Below are positions 1-5,325 of a DNA stretch of 6,854 nt, one piece after another; within the stretch, counting starts at the first letter, position 1, and each line of letters starts with the position of its first letter. Origin of the DNA: Candidatus Methanoplasma sp. (GTDB lineage: Archaea; Thermoplasmatota; Thermoplasmata; Methanomassiliicoccales; Methanomethylophilaceae); NCBI GenBank assembly GCA_031256615.1, contig JAIRQG010000124.1, forward strand, positions 1 to 6,854, given 5' to 3'. Below the pieces are notes generated by a model, which searched no databases, was not told the DNA's origin, and saw only the letters and a list, made by a program, of their open reading frames with translations. Made by a program: the position numbers and the translations under genes.

Positions 1-100
1 AGCATTATTCTCGCTTCAAATTGCATCCTGTCTCTTTCTTCTTCCAACGCGCCGTTCGGAGAAATTGCCTCCATTTTTTGAGGCCCTCTTTTAAATTAGG

Positions 101-113
101 TTTTATATATATG
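101..113 (+). promoter_or_regulatory. Possible archaeal TATA box, plus strand
   Basis: The sequence TTTTATATATATG contains an exact TTTATATA, the classic archaeal TATA element, and an AT- and purine-rich stretch precedes it where a BRE would lie. A start site would be expected near 128-133 on the plus strand, just before the inverted repeat at 142-176. No protein gene follows on that strand, so it would drive a non-coding transcript or be fortuitous. The element also reads as TATA-like on the minus strand. Confidence 0.25.
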
Positions 114-141
114 CGCGACGGCCACACACTTGTTTTCTTCT

Positions 142-176
142 TTCTCTGAAATGCTGGCTCAGGAAAATTCAGAGAA
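142..176. repeat. Inverted repeat, 9-bp arms
   Basis: TTCTCTGAA at 142-150 is perfectly complemented by TTCAGAGAA at 168-176, with a 17-nt loop. No T-tract follows on either strand, so it does not look like a terminator. It could be a stem in a non-coding RNA started from the TATA-like element at 101-113, or a protein-binding dyad. Confidence 0.45.
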
Positions 177-259
177 CGTGTTAAATGTAAAGGATTAAAT
201 CTATATCCCAAAAATAAGCTGAGTAGAGAGAGTTATTGCGTTCCCTTACCCTTTTTGAC

Positions 260-295
260 TCATAAATCGGATCCTTTTTGTCTTACGATTTATGA
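260..295. repeat. Inverted repeat, 10-bp arms
   Basis: TCATAAATCG at 260-269 pairs perfectly with CGATTTATGA at 286-295 across a 16-nt loop containing a T5 run. The stem is AT-rich. Its function is unknown. It lies between the two other inverted repeats of this gene-free stretch. Confidence 0.45.
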
Positions 296-387
296 TTGCA
301 GAACTGTAAGGCTACATTCTCGGCTGGTGGCTGCTCATTGACGTACCGATGCTTCTTGGACTAGAGATAGTTTAGGATTTTCTGCTA

Positions 388-475
388 CTTTGTTCACCCT
401 CTTGTTCACTTTTCTTCATATTGATGTGTGGGTGTTGTATGTTGATGTGTGTAAAAGTGAATAAGGTGAACAAAG
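388..475. repeat. Large compound inverted repeat with internal direct repeats
   Basis: The outer arms CTTTGTTCACC (388-398) and GGTGAACAAAG (465-475) match over 11 bp. The inner arms TTCACTTTT (405-413) and AAAAGTGAA (453-461) match over 9 bp. The two stems are separated by 6 nt on the left and 3 nt on the right. The 39-nt apex carries two exact copies of TTGATGTGTG (421-430 and 442-451), 21 nt apart. Read another way, the element has four copies of a TTGTTCAC-like word, two in each direction. There is no T-tract, so a terminator is unlikely. A multi-site protein-binding region, a structured RNA or a mobile-element end are all possible. Confidence 0.6.
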
Positions 476-480
476 CGAGC

Positions 481-527
481 ATAAAAAGGAACACCGATAA
501 ACCCAACAAAGGATGTGGTTTAGCGGT
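481..527 (-). terminator. Hairpin plus T-tract terminator of the 599-1174 gene
   Basis: On the minus strand a hairpin forms from 527-517 and 503-493: ACCG pairs with CGGT and TAAACC with GGTTTA, with a single mismatch between the two blocks and a 13-nt loop. It is followed directly by a T-rich run (TTCCTTTTTAT, 491-481). It lies about 70 nt past the TAA of the membrane-protein gene and points the right way to end that transcript. Archaeal termination relies mainly on the T-tract, so the hairpin may mostly stabilise the RNA 3' end. Confidence 0.6.
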
Positions 528-598
528 CAATTCCCTTCAGGCCCACTTTCGAAATCATTATTACTGAGGCATATCACTGTGTGCGGAAATTCTGGCCG

Positions 599-1174
599 TT
601 AACTGATTATCATAAAAATGATCGCAAAAAGCAATACCATCAATCCGATCGTGAATATTCTTCCGCCGATCGTGGTTCTCGCAGCGATCCTTTCCACAGT
701 ATTCTTTACATCGTCGCATCGTTGAATGAAGCCATTCAGAAAATCCTCTTCCAACCTCTCAGGCGAATTCATCAGGTCCAGATGCTCTGCGTTCATCCCG
801 ATCCAAAAATCCATTACGGGAGACTCTCTGCTTTCGAACGATGTCCATGCCGTAAACACAAAAGAGATGAAGATTATGCAAAACCCTGCGATCAGAGTAT
901 AGCCTATCCATTCAGAAACTCCATCCTCTATTATTTTTGAGCTTGCCATGAATGCGAGGATCAAACCGATCACTGTTCCGTTCACTGCTATCAACGTGTT
1001 CGTTCTGGAAGTTTTATTTCCCAGTTCTTTCTGCAGCTCGTCCATGTTTCTTTCAGCCGAACGTATGTAAATTTCCTTGGATTCCTGATTCCACTCAGAA
1101 AATGGTATCCATGACGGCTCAACCGCTGGATCTCTGCGCATTTTCTTCATCAGCAAGCTATCAAGAACACTCAT
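599..1174 (-). CDS. Small three-helix membrane protein, family uncertain
   Basis: This 191-residue protein has no enzyme motif that I recognise. A charged N-terminal region (about 1-55) includes a probable amphipathic or coiled helix near 38-56. Hydrophobic helices follow at about 60-78 and 89-111. A charged cytosolic-type segment (about 112-165, many Asp/Glu/Arg) comes next, and a last helix at about 169-190 runs to the C-terminus. There is no signal peptide. This 2+1 topology with an N-terminal helix resembles the SLATT and Pycsar-type membrane effectors of antiviral and signalling systems, but no adjacent cyclase or nucleotide-sensing gene is visible, so this is only an analogy. The ATG at 1174 fits the TATA box centred near 1217. 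The Shine-Dalgarno match is weak, so a very short leader is likely. The gene has its own promoter and its own terminator at 481-527, so it seems monocistronic. It ends in TAA. The frame looks intact and coding confidence is good, but function is unknown. Confidence 0.8.
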   Translation of the reverse strand: MSVLDSLLMKKMRRDPAVEPSWIPFSEWNQESKEIYIRSAERNMDELQKELGNKTSRTNTLIAVNGTVIGLILAFMASSKIIEDGVSEWIGYTLIAGFCIIFISFVFTAWTSFESRESPVMDFWIGMNAEHLDLMNSPERLEEDFLNGFIQRCDDVKNTVERIAARTTIGGRIFTIGLMVLLFAIIFMIIS

Positions 1175-1183
1175 TTTGCCCGG

Positions 1184-1223
1184 TCACTGGCAGTGAGATG
1201 TTAATACAGCACTTTATAAATAT
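1184..1223 (-). promoter_or_regulatory. TATA box with a palindrome at the predicted start site
   Basis: On the minus strand a TATA element (ATTTATAAA, 1221-1213) lies about 43 nt before the ATG at 1174. Transcription would start near 1190, leaving a leader of roughly 15-20 nt. A perfect dyad, TCACTG-G-CAGTGA (1184-1196), is centred exactly there. A repressor bound at this place would block initiation. The promoter is well supported by position and the operator is an inference. Confidence 0.5.
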
Positions 1224-1246
1224 GCGTGCGCATTAGTTTAATCAGG

Positions 1247-1263
1247 TGTTGATGTGTCAAAAG
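1247..1263. repeat. Direct repeat, partner at 440-457
   Basis: TGTTGATGTGTCAAAAG here matches TGTTGATGTGTGTAAAAG at 440-457 except that C replaces GT. The two copies bracket the 599-1174 gene with its promoter and terminator. The right-hand copy lies about 30 bp upstream of the TATA box. It could be a regulatory word or the scar of a cassette insertion. Chance is not excluded for so short a match. Confidence 0.35.
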
Positions 1264-1330
1264 AAGAAACTCAACCTATCGATCAACAGTCATGTGGTAA
1301 CAGATCCATTACAACAACCACAATGAGGAA

Positions 1331-1347
1331 GGGAGATTATATCTCCC
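1331..1347. repeat. Perfect 7-bp palindrome in the 1175-1457 spacer
   Basis: GGGAGAT (1331-1337) and ATCTCCC (1341-1347) are separated by only TAT. The spacer 1175-1457 has no gene. It holds the promoter of the 599-1174 gene, this dyad, and the hairpin at 1430-1449. The 3-nt loop is too tight to be ideal in RNA, so a dimeric DNA-binding protein site is more likely. It is about 110 bp upstream of the TATA box of the membrane-protein gene. Confidence 0.4.
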
Positions 1348-1429
1348 GCCAAAATAAAACACAGACCGTTCAAAAGAACAAGTAAAACTCATTATTATTT
1401 CTCAGCATTTAAACATCCAGATAAAGAGG

Positions 1430-1455
1430 ACTCCATTCACACATGGAGTTTTTAA
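1430..1455. terminator. Hairpin flanked by T-runs, terminator-like
   Basis: ACTCCAT (1430-1436) pairs perfectly with ATGGAGT (1443-1449) around a 6-nt loop. On the plus strand it runs into a T5 stretch, and a T6 stretch follows at 1461-1470. On the minus strand it lies 8 nt after the TGA of the glycohydrolase remnant and is followed by a weaker CCTCTTTAT. The better T-run is on the plus strand, where no gene precedes it. The natural use would be to end minus-strand transcription from the remnant. Direction is undecided. Confidence 0.35.
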
Positions 1456-1457
1456 TC

Positions 1458-1753
1458 TCAGTTTTTTCCACTGCAGGCCCACGACATGAACTTTTCCATT
1501 GTGTCCTCGCAGTCAAGGCCATCCGCCAAACTGTCCAGCAGGCAGAGCGTCATGCTTGTGTCATCGGACCATGTGCACGGCGGCAGATTGTATGTCCCAT
1601 ATCCACGCATATCGATGACTGGACTTTTTGCGAGAAGCTCCCCCCCGCTTTTAAATTCAACAGGCACACCAAGGGCATCGCCTATACATGCTCCAATGGT
1701 CCCTCCAAGTACTTTATCCTCTGTGGTTTGATTTCTGTCCAATTCGTACTCAT
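1458..1753 (-). pseudogene. ADP-ribosylglycohydrolase (DraG/ARH family), N-terminal remnant
   Basis: The open frame from the TTG at 1742 encodes 94 residues that are plainly the N-terminus of an ADP-ribosylglycohydrolase, a family that removes ADP-ribose from proteins or small molecules. Two family hallmarks are clear: GACIGDALGVPVEF (residues 17-30) and a metal-binding WSDDTSM block (58-64), followed by a Leu-rich helix. The frame ends in TGA (1458-1460) after SWACSGKN. The family continues at this point with a segment like YTPxGxxFDIG and runs to roughly 250-350 residues with further metal-binding Asp residues, so about two thirds is missing. No other frame downstream restores it. At the front, a good Shine-Dalgarno (GGAAGGAT, 1761-1768) and ATG (1753) are out of frame with the body by one base, which suggests a second lesion. 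Without the C-terminal Asp cluster it should be inactive. A minimal expressed peptide from the TTG cannot be excluded. Confidence 0.8.
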
Positions 1754-1782
1754 GGGTTTCATCCTTCCAGCCCGCTTATCTG

Positions 1783-1793
1783 CTATTATAATC
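1783..1793 (-). promoter_or_regulatory. TATA-like element before the glycohydrolase remnant
   Basis: On the minus strand GATTATAATAG (1793-1783) lies about 35 nt before the ATG at 1753 and is the only TATA-like word in the 1743-1904 spacer. It may be the relic promoter of the degraded gene. Because transcription from the importer operon ends somewhere in the same spacer, read-through into the remnant is also possible. I see no strong terminator after the ATPase gene, only a 5-bp inverted repeat (1867-1871 with 1879-1883). Confidence 0.3.
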
Positions 1794-1904
1794 CAAATTG
1801 AGTTTGTGTCCTTGTGTCAAAACCCAATGACAATTAAAGCTCTCTCTTCCATTTGTGACTGCTTAAAGTGTTATTTTCACACTCAGACACTAATTTTGAA
1901 GATT

Positions 1905-2729
1905 TCATTTGGATGTGCCCAGTTCTTCATCTGCGTGCATTTCCCGTATCTCTTCTTCCGGTAAAGCTTTCAAAAGTACCACATGCGGTCTTCCCATGAT
2001 ATCTATTATATGGCAGTCCACACCGTAGACATACCTTATCGTCTCCGCGGTCAGCACCTCTTCTGCTGTACCTACTTTGTAAACTATTCCGGGAGTGGCC
2101 ATAATTATGACTTTATCCGCATATTTAGAAGCAATATTGAGATCATGACTGACCATTATGATTGTGAACTTGCTCTCCATAGCTAAATCTCTGAGTCTCT
2201 CTATTACTACCAGCTGATGCCTGACATCCAAATTAGAGGTGGGCTCATCAAGTATCAGGATGTCGGGCCTCTGCACTAATCCTCGTGCGATCATCGCTCT
2301 TTGATGCTGGCCTGCTGACAGCTCACCAAAGTTTCGTATTGCAAGGTGTTGTATGCTCATCAATTCCATGGTGTCATACACAATCTTCAGATCCTCTTCT
2401 GAATATGACCACTTCTGGTATGGATGCCTCCCCATCAGCACGGTTTCCATTACCGTCATCGGAAAGAAATCATTCGAAGCCACTGGTACATATCCCATGA
2501 ACTTCGAGAGATCTTTGTACTTCAACTCCTCTATGTTCTTCCCTCCCAGAACCACTTTCCCGGAGGTCGGCTTTAGGAGCTTGTTTATGCAACGAATCAG
2601 CGTGGATTTTCCTACACCGTTTGGACCGATGATACACACCAGACCGGGCTCTTTGATGGCAACGTTGATTTTGTGTAGGACTTTTCCCTCATCGAAGGAA
2701 AAATCAACATCTTCTATCACCACATCCAT
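1905..2729 (-). CDS. ABC importer ATP-binding protein (FecE/BtuD class)
   Basis: This 274-residue cytosolic ATPase powers uptake by the FecCD-type permease encoded just upstream. The motifs are in the expected order: Walker A GPNGVGKS (35-42), signature LSAGQ (137-141), Walker B ILILDE (157-162), D-loop SNLD (165-168) and H-loop His195 in MVSHD. The TVMETVLMGR block (92-101) after the Q-loop is typical of the iron-chelate/cobalamin subfamily. One oddity: the residue usually Gln in the YVPQ Q-loop is Val83 (YVPV). The length is normal for the family, with a slightly extended acidic C-terminus. The ATG is 2 nt past the permease stop and has the best Shine-Dalgarno of the importer operon (AAGGAGAT, 2739-2746), so the two genes are surely co-transcribed and probably coupled. 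The gene ends in TGA. Substrate cannot be told from the ATPase: Fe(III)-siderophore, haem or corrinoid are the options. Confidence 0.95.
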   Translation of the reverse strand: MDVVIEDVDFSFDEGKVLHKINVAIKEPGLVCIIGPNGVGKSTLIRCINKLLKPTSGKVVLGGKNIEELKYKDLSKFMGYVPVASNDFFPMTVMETVLMGRHPYQKWSYSEEDLKIVYDTMELMSIQHLAIRNFGELSAGQHQRAMIARGLVQRPDILILDEPTSNLDVRHQLVVIERLRDLAMESKFTIIMVSHDLNIASKYADKVIIMATPGIVYKVGTAEEVLTAETIRYVYGVDCHIIDIMGRPHVVLLKALPEEEIREMHADEELGTSK

Positions 2730-2731
2730 TT

Positions 2732-3823
2732 TTACCAGATCTCCTTCCGTTGTTTAATCAGCAGATACAAGAACAGCGGGCCGCCGAGGAATGCTGTGAC
2801 AACTCCGACCTGAAGGACTGCAGGTGCGATGACCGTTCTTCCCACAAGATCTGATATTAAAACAAGCATTACACCGAATGTTGCTGATGCGGGTATCAGA
2901 AATTTATTATCTGAGCCTATGAACAACCTTGCTACATGCGGAGACACAAGCCCAACGAATCCAATAATGCCAGTAAAACTTACTATGCTTGCTGTTATCA
3001 ATGAAACTATCAGGAGCGATATTATCCTTATCTTGTTGGCATCCACTCCCAGAGACTTGGCACTCTCGTCTCCCGCCGATAGAATATTAAGCTTGTTCGA
3101 TAGCAACGCGAGAGCTATGACCCCCGCAACGGTGACTGCAGACGATATCGGTATACTGTCCCATGTAGCAGTGCTCAGCGACCCAACTTGCCAGCTGTAA
3201 ACCGCTGCCAGATCATCTGGATCTGACATAAGCATAAGCACCGTTGTTATTGCGTTGAATACATACATTATAGCTATTCCGGACAATATCATGGTGGTGG
3301 GAGAGGTTTTTCTGAGTCCGGAGATGACCACTATCAACAGGACCGGGACGAGTGAGAAAATGAACGCATTGGCCACAATTGCTCCATTGCCTCCTGCAAC
3401 GGTCAGTCCCAAAATGATCGCTATGGTCGCACCAAATGATGCTCCTGATGAGATGCCTGTTGTGTAAGAATCGGCAAGTGGGTTTTTCAAAACGCTCTGC
3501 ATGGTGGCGCCCCCGACCGCGAGCCCGGCGCCTACAACCGCCCCAAGTAAGATTCGCGGCAGTCTTACATTCCAAATGATGACATCCTTTGTGGAATCAA
3601 GGATATTTCCTTGCAAGTGGTCAACAAGTATCCGGAAGCATTCCCAAAATCCAATATCATATGTGCCTATGGTCAGTGCATATATCGCTACGACCAACGA
3701 AACCATCAAGCAAATGATGATGAAAACGTACTTTTTCCATATGTATTTCCTGAATTGTTCCGACACATTACTGAAGGAAAAATCTGGATCGATCTCCGCA
3801 GTGCTTCTTTTTTGCAATCTCAT
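2732..3823 (-). CDS. FecCD-family ABC transporter permease
   Basis: This is the membrane subunit of a type II ABC importer for iron chelates, haem or cobalamin, acting with the binding protein (3874-5238) and the ATPase (1905-2729). Family blocks are clear. Numbered from this ATG they are the RLPRILLGAVVGAGLAVGG region with MQSVLKNPLADS (about 87-119), the FTGIIGFVGLVSPHVARL segment that contacts the ATPase (about 283-300), and LQVGVVTAFLGGPLFLYLL at the C-terminus (about 337-355). About ten hydrophobic helices can be drawn, as usual for the family. The start is uncertain. The ATG at 3823 gives 363 residues with a short charged cytosolic leader, and I prefer it. The frame also opens at GTG 3877 or ATG 3874, where TGATG overlaps the upstream stop. 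That choice adds 17-18 residues encoded across a T9 tract and would allow translational coupling. Neither start has a strong Shine-Dalgarno. The gene ends in TAA, 2 nt before the ATPase ATG. Confidence 0.93.
   Translation of the reverse strand: MRLQKRSTAEIDPDFSFSNVSEQFRKYIWKKYVFIIICLMVSLVVAIYALTIGTYDIGFWECFRILVDHLQGNILDSTKDVIIWNVRLPRILLGAVVGAGLAVGGATMQSVLKNPLADSYTTGISSGASFGATIAIILGLTVAGGNGAIVANAFIFSLVPVLLIVVISGLRKTSPTTMILSGIAIMYVFNAITTVLMLMSDPDDLAAVYSWQVGSLSTATWDSIPISSAVTVAGVIALALLSNKLNILSAGDESAKSLGVDANKIRIISLLIVSLITASIVSFTGIIGFVGLVSPHVARLFIGSDNKFLIPASATFGVMLVLISDLVGRTVIAPAVLQVGVVTAFLGGPLFLYLLIKQRKEIW
2739..2746 (-). promoter_or_regulatory. Strong Shine-Dalgarno for the ATPase gene
   Basis: AAGGAGAT on the minus strand, inside the last codons of the permease gene and 9 nt before the ATG at 2729. 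It is the clearest ribosome binding site in the importer operon and fixes the ATPase start. Confidence 0.7.
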
Positions 3824-3841
3824 GATGACAACCACTTTTTG

Positions 3842-3854
3842 AAAAAAAAATAAA
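3842..3854 (-). terminator. T9 tract between binding protein and permease, possible attenuator
   Basis: On the minus strand TTTA plus nine Ts occur about 20 nt after the TGA of the binding-protein gene. T-tracts of this length are the core archaeal termination signal. Partial termination here would give more binding protein than permease and ATPase, as importers usually require. If the permease began at 3874-3877, the tract would instead be coding (Phe-Phe-Phe), which I think less likely. Confidence 0.4.
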
Positions 3855-3873
3855 GATGTTTGCAGGCGGCCCA

Positions 3874-5238
3874 TCACCCAATGTACAAGTATGCCCCGTT
3901 TACTTTGACATCAAAGTAGTCATCGCTTGACGGAGATATGCCTTTGTTCAACAGCGTGAATCTATCTACCAGTTCCTGCAACTTGGCATATGAATCAATA
4001 TCTGAGAACTCATCCTCATAAATTTGGCATGCTATCATTAAAGCAAGGGTTGTCTGGAACAGCCCCGACGTGAGTCCCGCTGCGGAAACCATGATGTTAC
4101 CTTGTTTGTATGCATTTGTGGTTGTCAGATGAGCTGTCCACCAGTCGTAGGCATCTTTCTGATCTGTTCTTGTCTTGAACAGCCCACTATTGTGTAGCAT
4201 CAATATGTAGTCCGGATCCTTTGATAATAAATATTCTATGTCTGTATCATAGTAAATTTCACCTGATGATAGGAGGGAACCAGAATTGATGCCCGATGCA
4301 AGATTATTGAGGCCTGCAATCACGCTGCATTCATAGCATCCGCTGCCTCTGCATTCAACCATAACATCAAGCGCCGATGCCCCGGCCGAATAATATGTGA
4401 CAAGGATTGATTTCCGCTCTGAAGCGGACGGGAGCCTGTCATTGATCAGATTCACAACGTCATTAACATATGCCATATACTCATAAGCGGCATCGACATA
4501 GCTTTTGCTACCTAACAGATAGGCGAGGGTCAGATATGCAGATGCAACATTATTCCCCTCCCAAAGCGGAAGTCGGATCATATTTATTTTCGTTGTTTCT
4601 GTGTACCTGTCTTCGATACCTATAAAATAGATGTTGGCTGAACCGCATATTATGGTGTCCACACCGATGGACAGCATGGTCTCAAAGTCATAAGCAGCAC
4701 CAAACCCGCTTCCAAAGGAACGTATCCCCGAATCTGCCAAGGCCTTTCCATATTGTCCGGAGTTTATGCTATTGAGTGTACTGCTGTCTGCATAATCAAT
4801 AAGGTTCTGGGCTCCGATGGCTATCAGTCCCTGAAGTGTCGGCCAATATTGTATTGCGACTGATTTGATGGGCCCTTCTACGCATGCATATTTGCCATTG
4901 AGGTCTAAATACCATATTCTCTCCGCCCGGAACTCCATTATTTCTCGGACTTTGTCGATATCCCTCTGGTCAATCACACCATCTCTGTTGGCATCTGTCA
5001 AAAGTGTCTCTTCTTCCTTACCATCTATTGTTGCTTGTATGTGCTCGATGTCCCTCTCGTCAAGATAGTTGTTTAGATCTGCATTGCCGCACACATTCAG
5101 GCGCATCGTCTCCTTCGTGGTAGATTGCAGGGGCAGTCTGTCTGAGTTGTCTTTTAATAAAAATACTGCCCCAATTCCTGCAACCACAACAATGGCCACA
5201 ATTATGATAGCAATCATTCTGTTATTCATTGTTATCAT
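3874..5238 (-). CDS. Membrane-anchored ABC binding protein with dockerin-like EF-hand pair
   Basis: This 454-residue protein captures the substrate outside the cell for the FecCD permease that follows. From the N-terminus it has a hydrophobic anchor (about 8-28) with no lipobox Cys, then two 12-residue EF-hand loops like those of type I dockerins. The loops are N52-D63 (Asn1, Asp3, Asn5, Asp9, Asp12) and D82-D93 (DANRDGVIDQRD, fully canonical), so Ca2+ binding is expected. From about 109 to the end there is a TroA/FecB-type helical-backbone binding fold, with typical stretches at 125-150, FETMLSIGVDTIICG (185-199), DIEYLLSKDPDYILML (333-348) and a C-terminal helix. A Cys cluster (296, 301, 304) lies where the family has a GxxxExxxLAGG segment. 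Family members without the extra module are roughly 300-380 residues. The ATG at 5238 agrees with the TATA box. ATG 5229 (residue 4) is an alternative, and neither has a Shine-Dalgarno. It is the first gene of the operon and ends in TGA. Substrate (Fe-siderophore, haem or corrinoid) is not determined. Confidence 0.92.
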   Translation of the reverse strand: MITMNNRMIAIIIVAIVVVAGIGAVFLLKDNSDRLPLQSTTKETMRLNVCGNADLNNYLDERDIEHIQATIDGKEEETLLTDANRDGVIDQRDIDKVREIMEFRAERIWYLDLNGKYACVEGPIKSVAIQYWPTLQGLIAIGAQNLIDYADSSTLNSINSGQYGKALADSGIRSFGSGFGAAYDFETMLSIGVDTIICGSANIYFIGIEDRYTETTKINMIRLPLWEGNNVASAYLTLAYLLGSKSYVDAAYEYMAYVNDVVNLINDRLPSASERKSILVTYYSAGASALDVMVECRGSGCYECSVIAGLNNLASGINSGSLLSSGEIYYDTDIEYLLSKDPDYILMLHNSGLFKTRTDQKDAYDWWTAHLTTTNAYKQGNIMVSAAGLTSGLFQTTLALMIACQIYEDEFSDIDSYAKLQELVDRFTLLNKGISPSSDDYFDVKVNGAYLYIG

Positions 5239-5247
5239 CAGTTGGAT

Positions 5248-5291
5248 TTATATTCCAATATAAGAATCATCTCGACTTATGCTATATAAAG
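5248..5291 (-). promoter_or_regulatory. Promoter and candidate operator of the importer operon
   Basis: On the minus strand a strong archaeal TATA box (CTTTATATAGC, 5291-5281) lies about 45 nt before the ATG at 5238, placing initiation near 5260. There, TTATATT-CC-AATATAA (5248-5263) is a perfect 7-bp dyad with a 2-nt centre. A further outer pair, GATT with AATC (5245-5248 and 5265-5268), joins with a small bulge. A dyad over the start site is the standard site for archaeal repressors, and DtxR/Fur-type metal regulators commonly govern such importers. The TATA is well supported and the regulator is inferred. Confidence 0.6.
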
Positions 5292-5325
5292 CTCTCAAAC
5301 TTTAGAGGCCTCGTTATTAAATGAC

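Larger units (their letters stand above)
1..598. other. Gene-free stretch with several inverted repeats
   Basis: I see no convincing gene in these 598 bases. A 68-codon open frame on the minus strand (5-211) and short frames on the plus strand have no recognisable family, start context or ribosome binding site. What the stretch does hold is structure: a TATA-like element (101-113), inverted repeats at 142-176 and 260-295, a large compound inverted repeat at 388-475, and the hairpin plus T-tract that probably ends the gene at 599-1174. A short inverted repeat (67-71 with 80-84) followed by a T-rich run could be a terminator for something entering from the left, but this is weak. The left edge may also cut a neighbouring gene that I cannot recognise. 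Confidence 0.6.

Noticed and set aside
5..211. 68-codon open frame on the minus strand
   Set aside because: Lys/Arg-rich with no family resemblance, no ribosome binding site, and it spans a TATA-like element and an inverted repeat. It looks like chance.
388..475. CRISPR array or intrinsic terminator reading of the compound repeat
   Set aside because: There are only two short direct repeats 21 nt apart with no repeat/spacer periodicity, and no T-tract follows on either side.
528..575. TTCGAAATC resembling a tRNA T-loop
   Set aside because: The flanks do not pair as a T-stem, and no acceptor or anticodon stem can be drawn on either strand.
581..940. Open frames on the plus strand opposite the membrane-protein gene (also 952-1236)
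   Set aside because: They are antisense shadows. The minus-strand frame has consistent hydrophobic helices plus a promoter and terminator.
1443..1964. 173-codon open frame on the plus strand
   Set aside because: It runs antisense over the glycohydrolase remnant, the spacer and the ATPase end, with low-complexity, Cys-rich sequence that matches no family.
3213..3575. 120-codon open frame on the minus strand within the permease
   Set aside because: It is an alternative frame of the permease gene, whose own frame has unmistakable FecCD motifs.
1905..5238. A new type of transport system
   Set aside because: Gene order and motifs are those of a standard FecBCDE/BtuFCD importer. Only the dockerin-like module, the Q-loop change and the Cys cluster are unusual.
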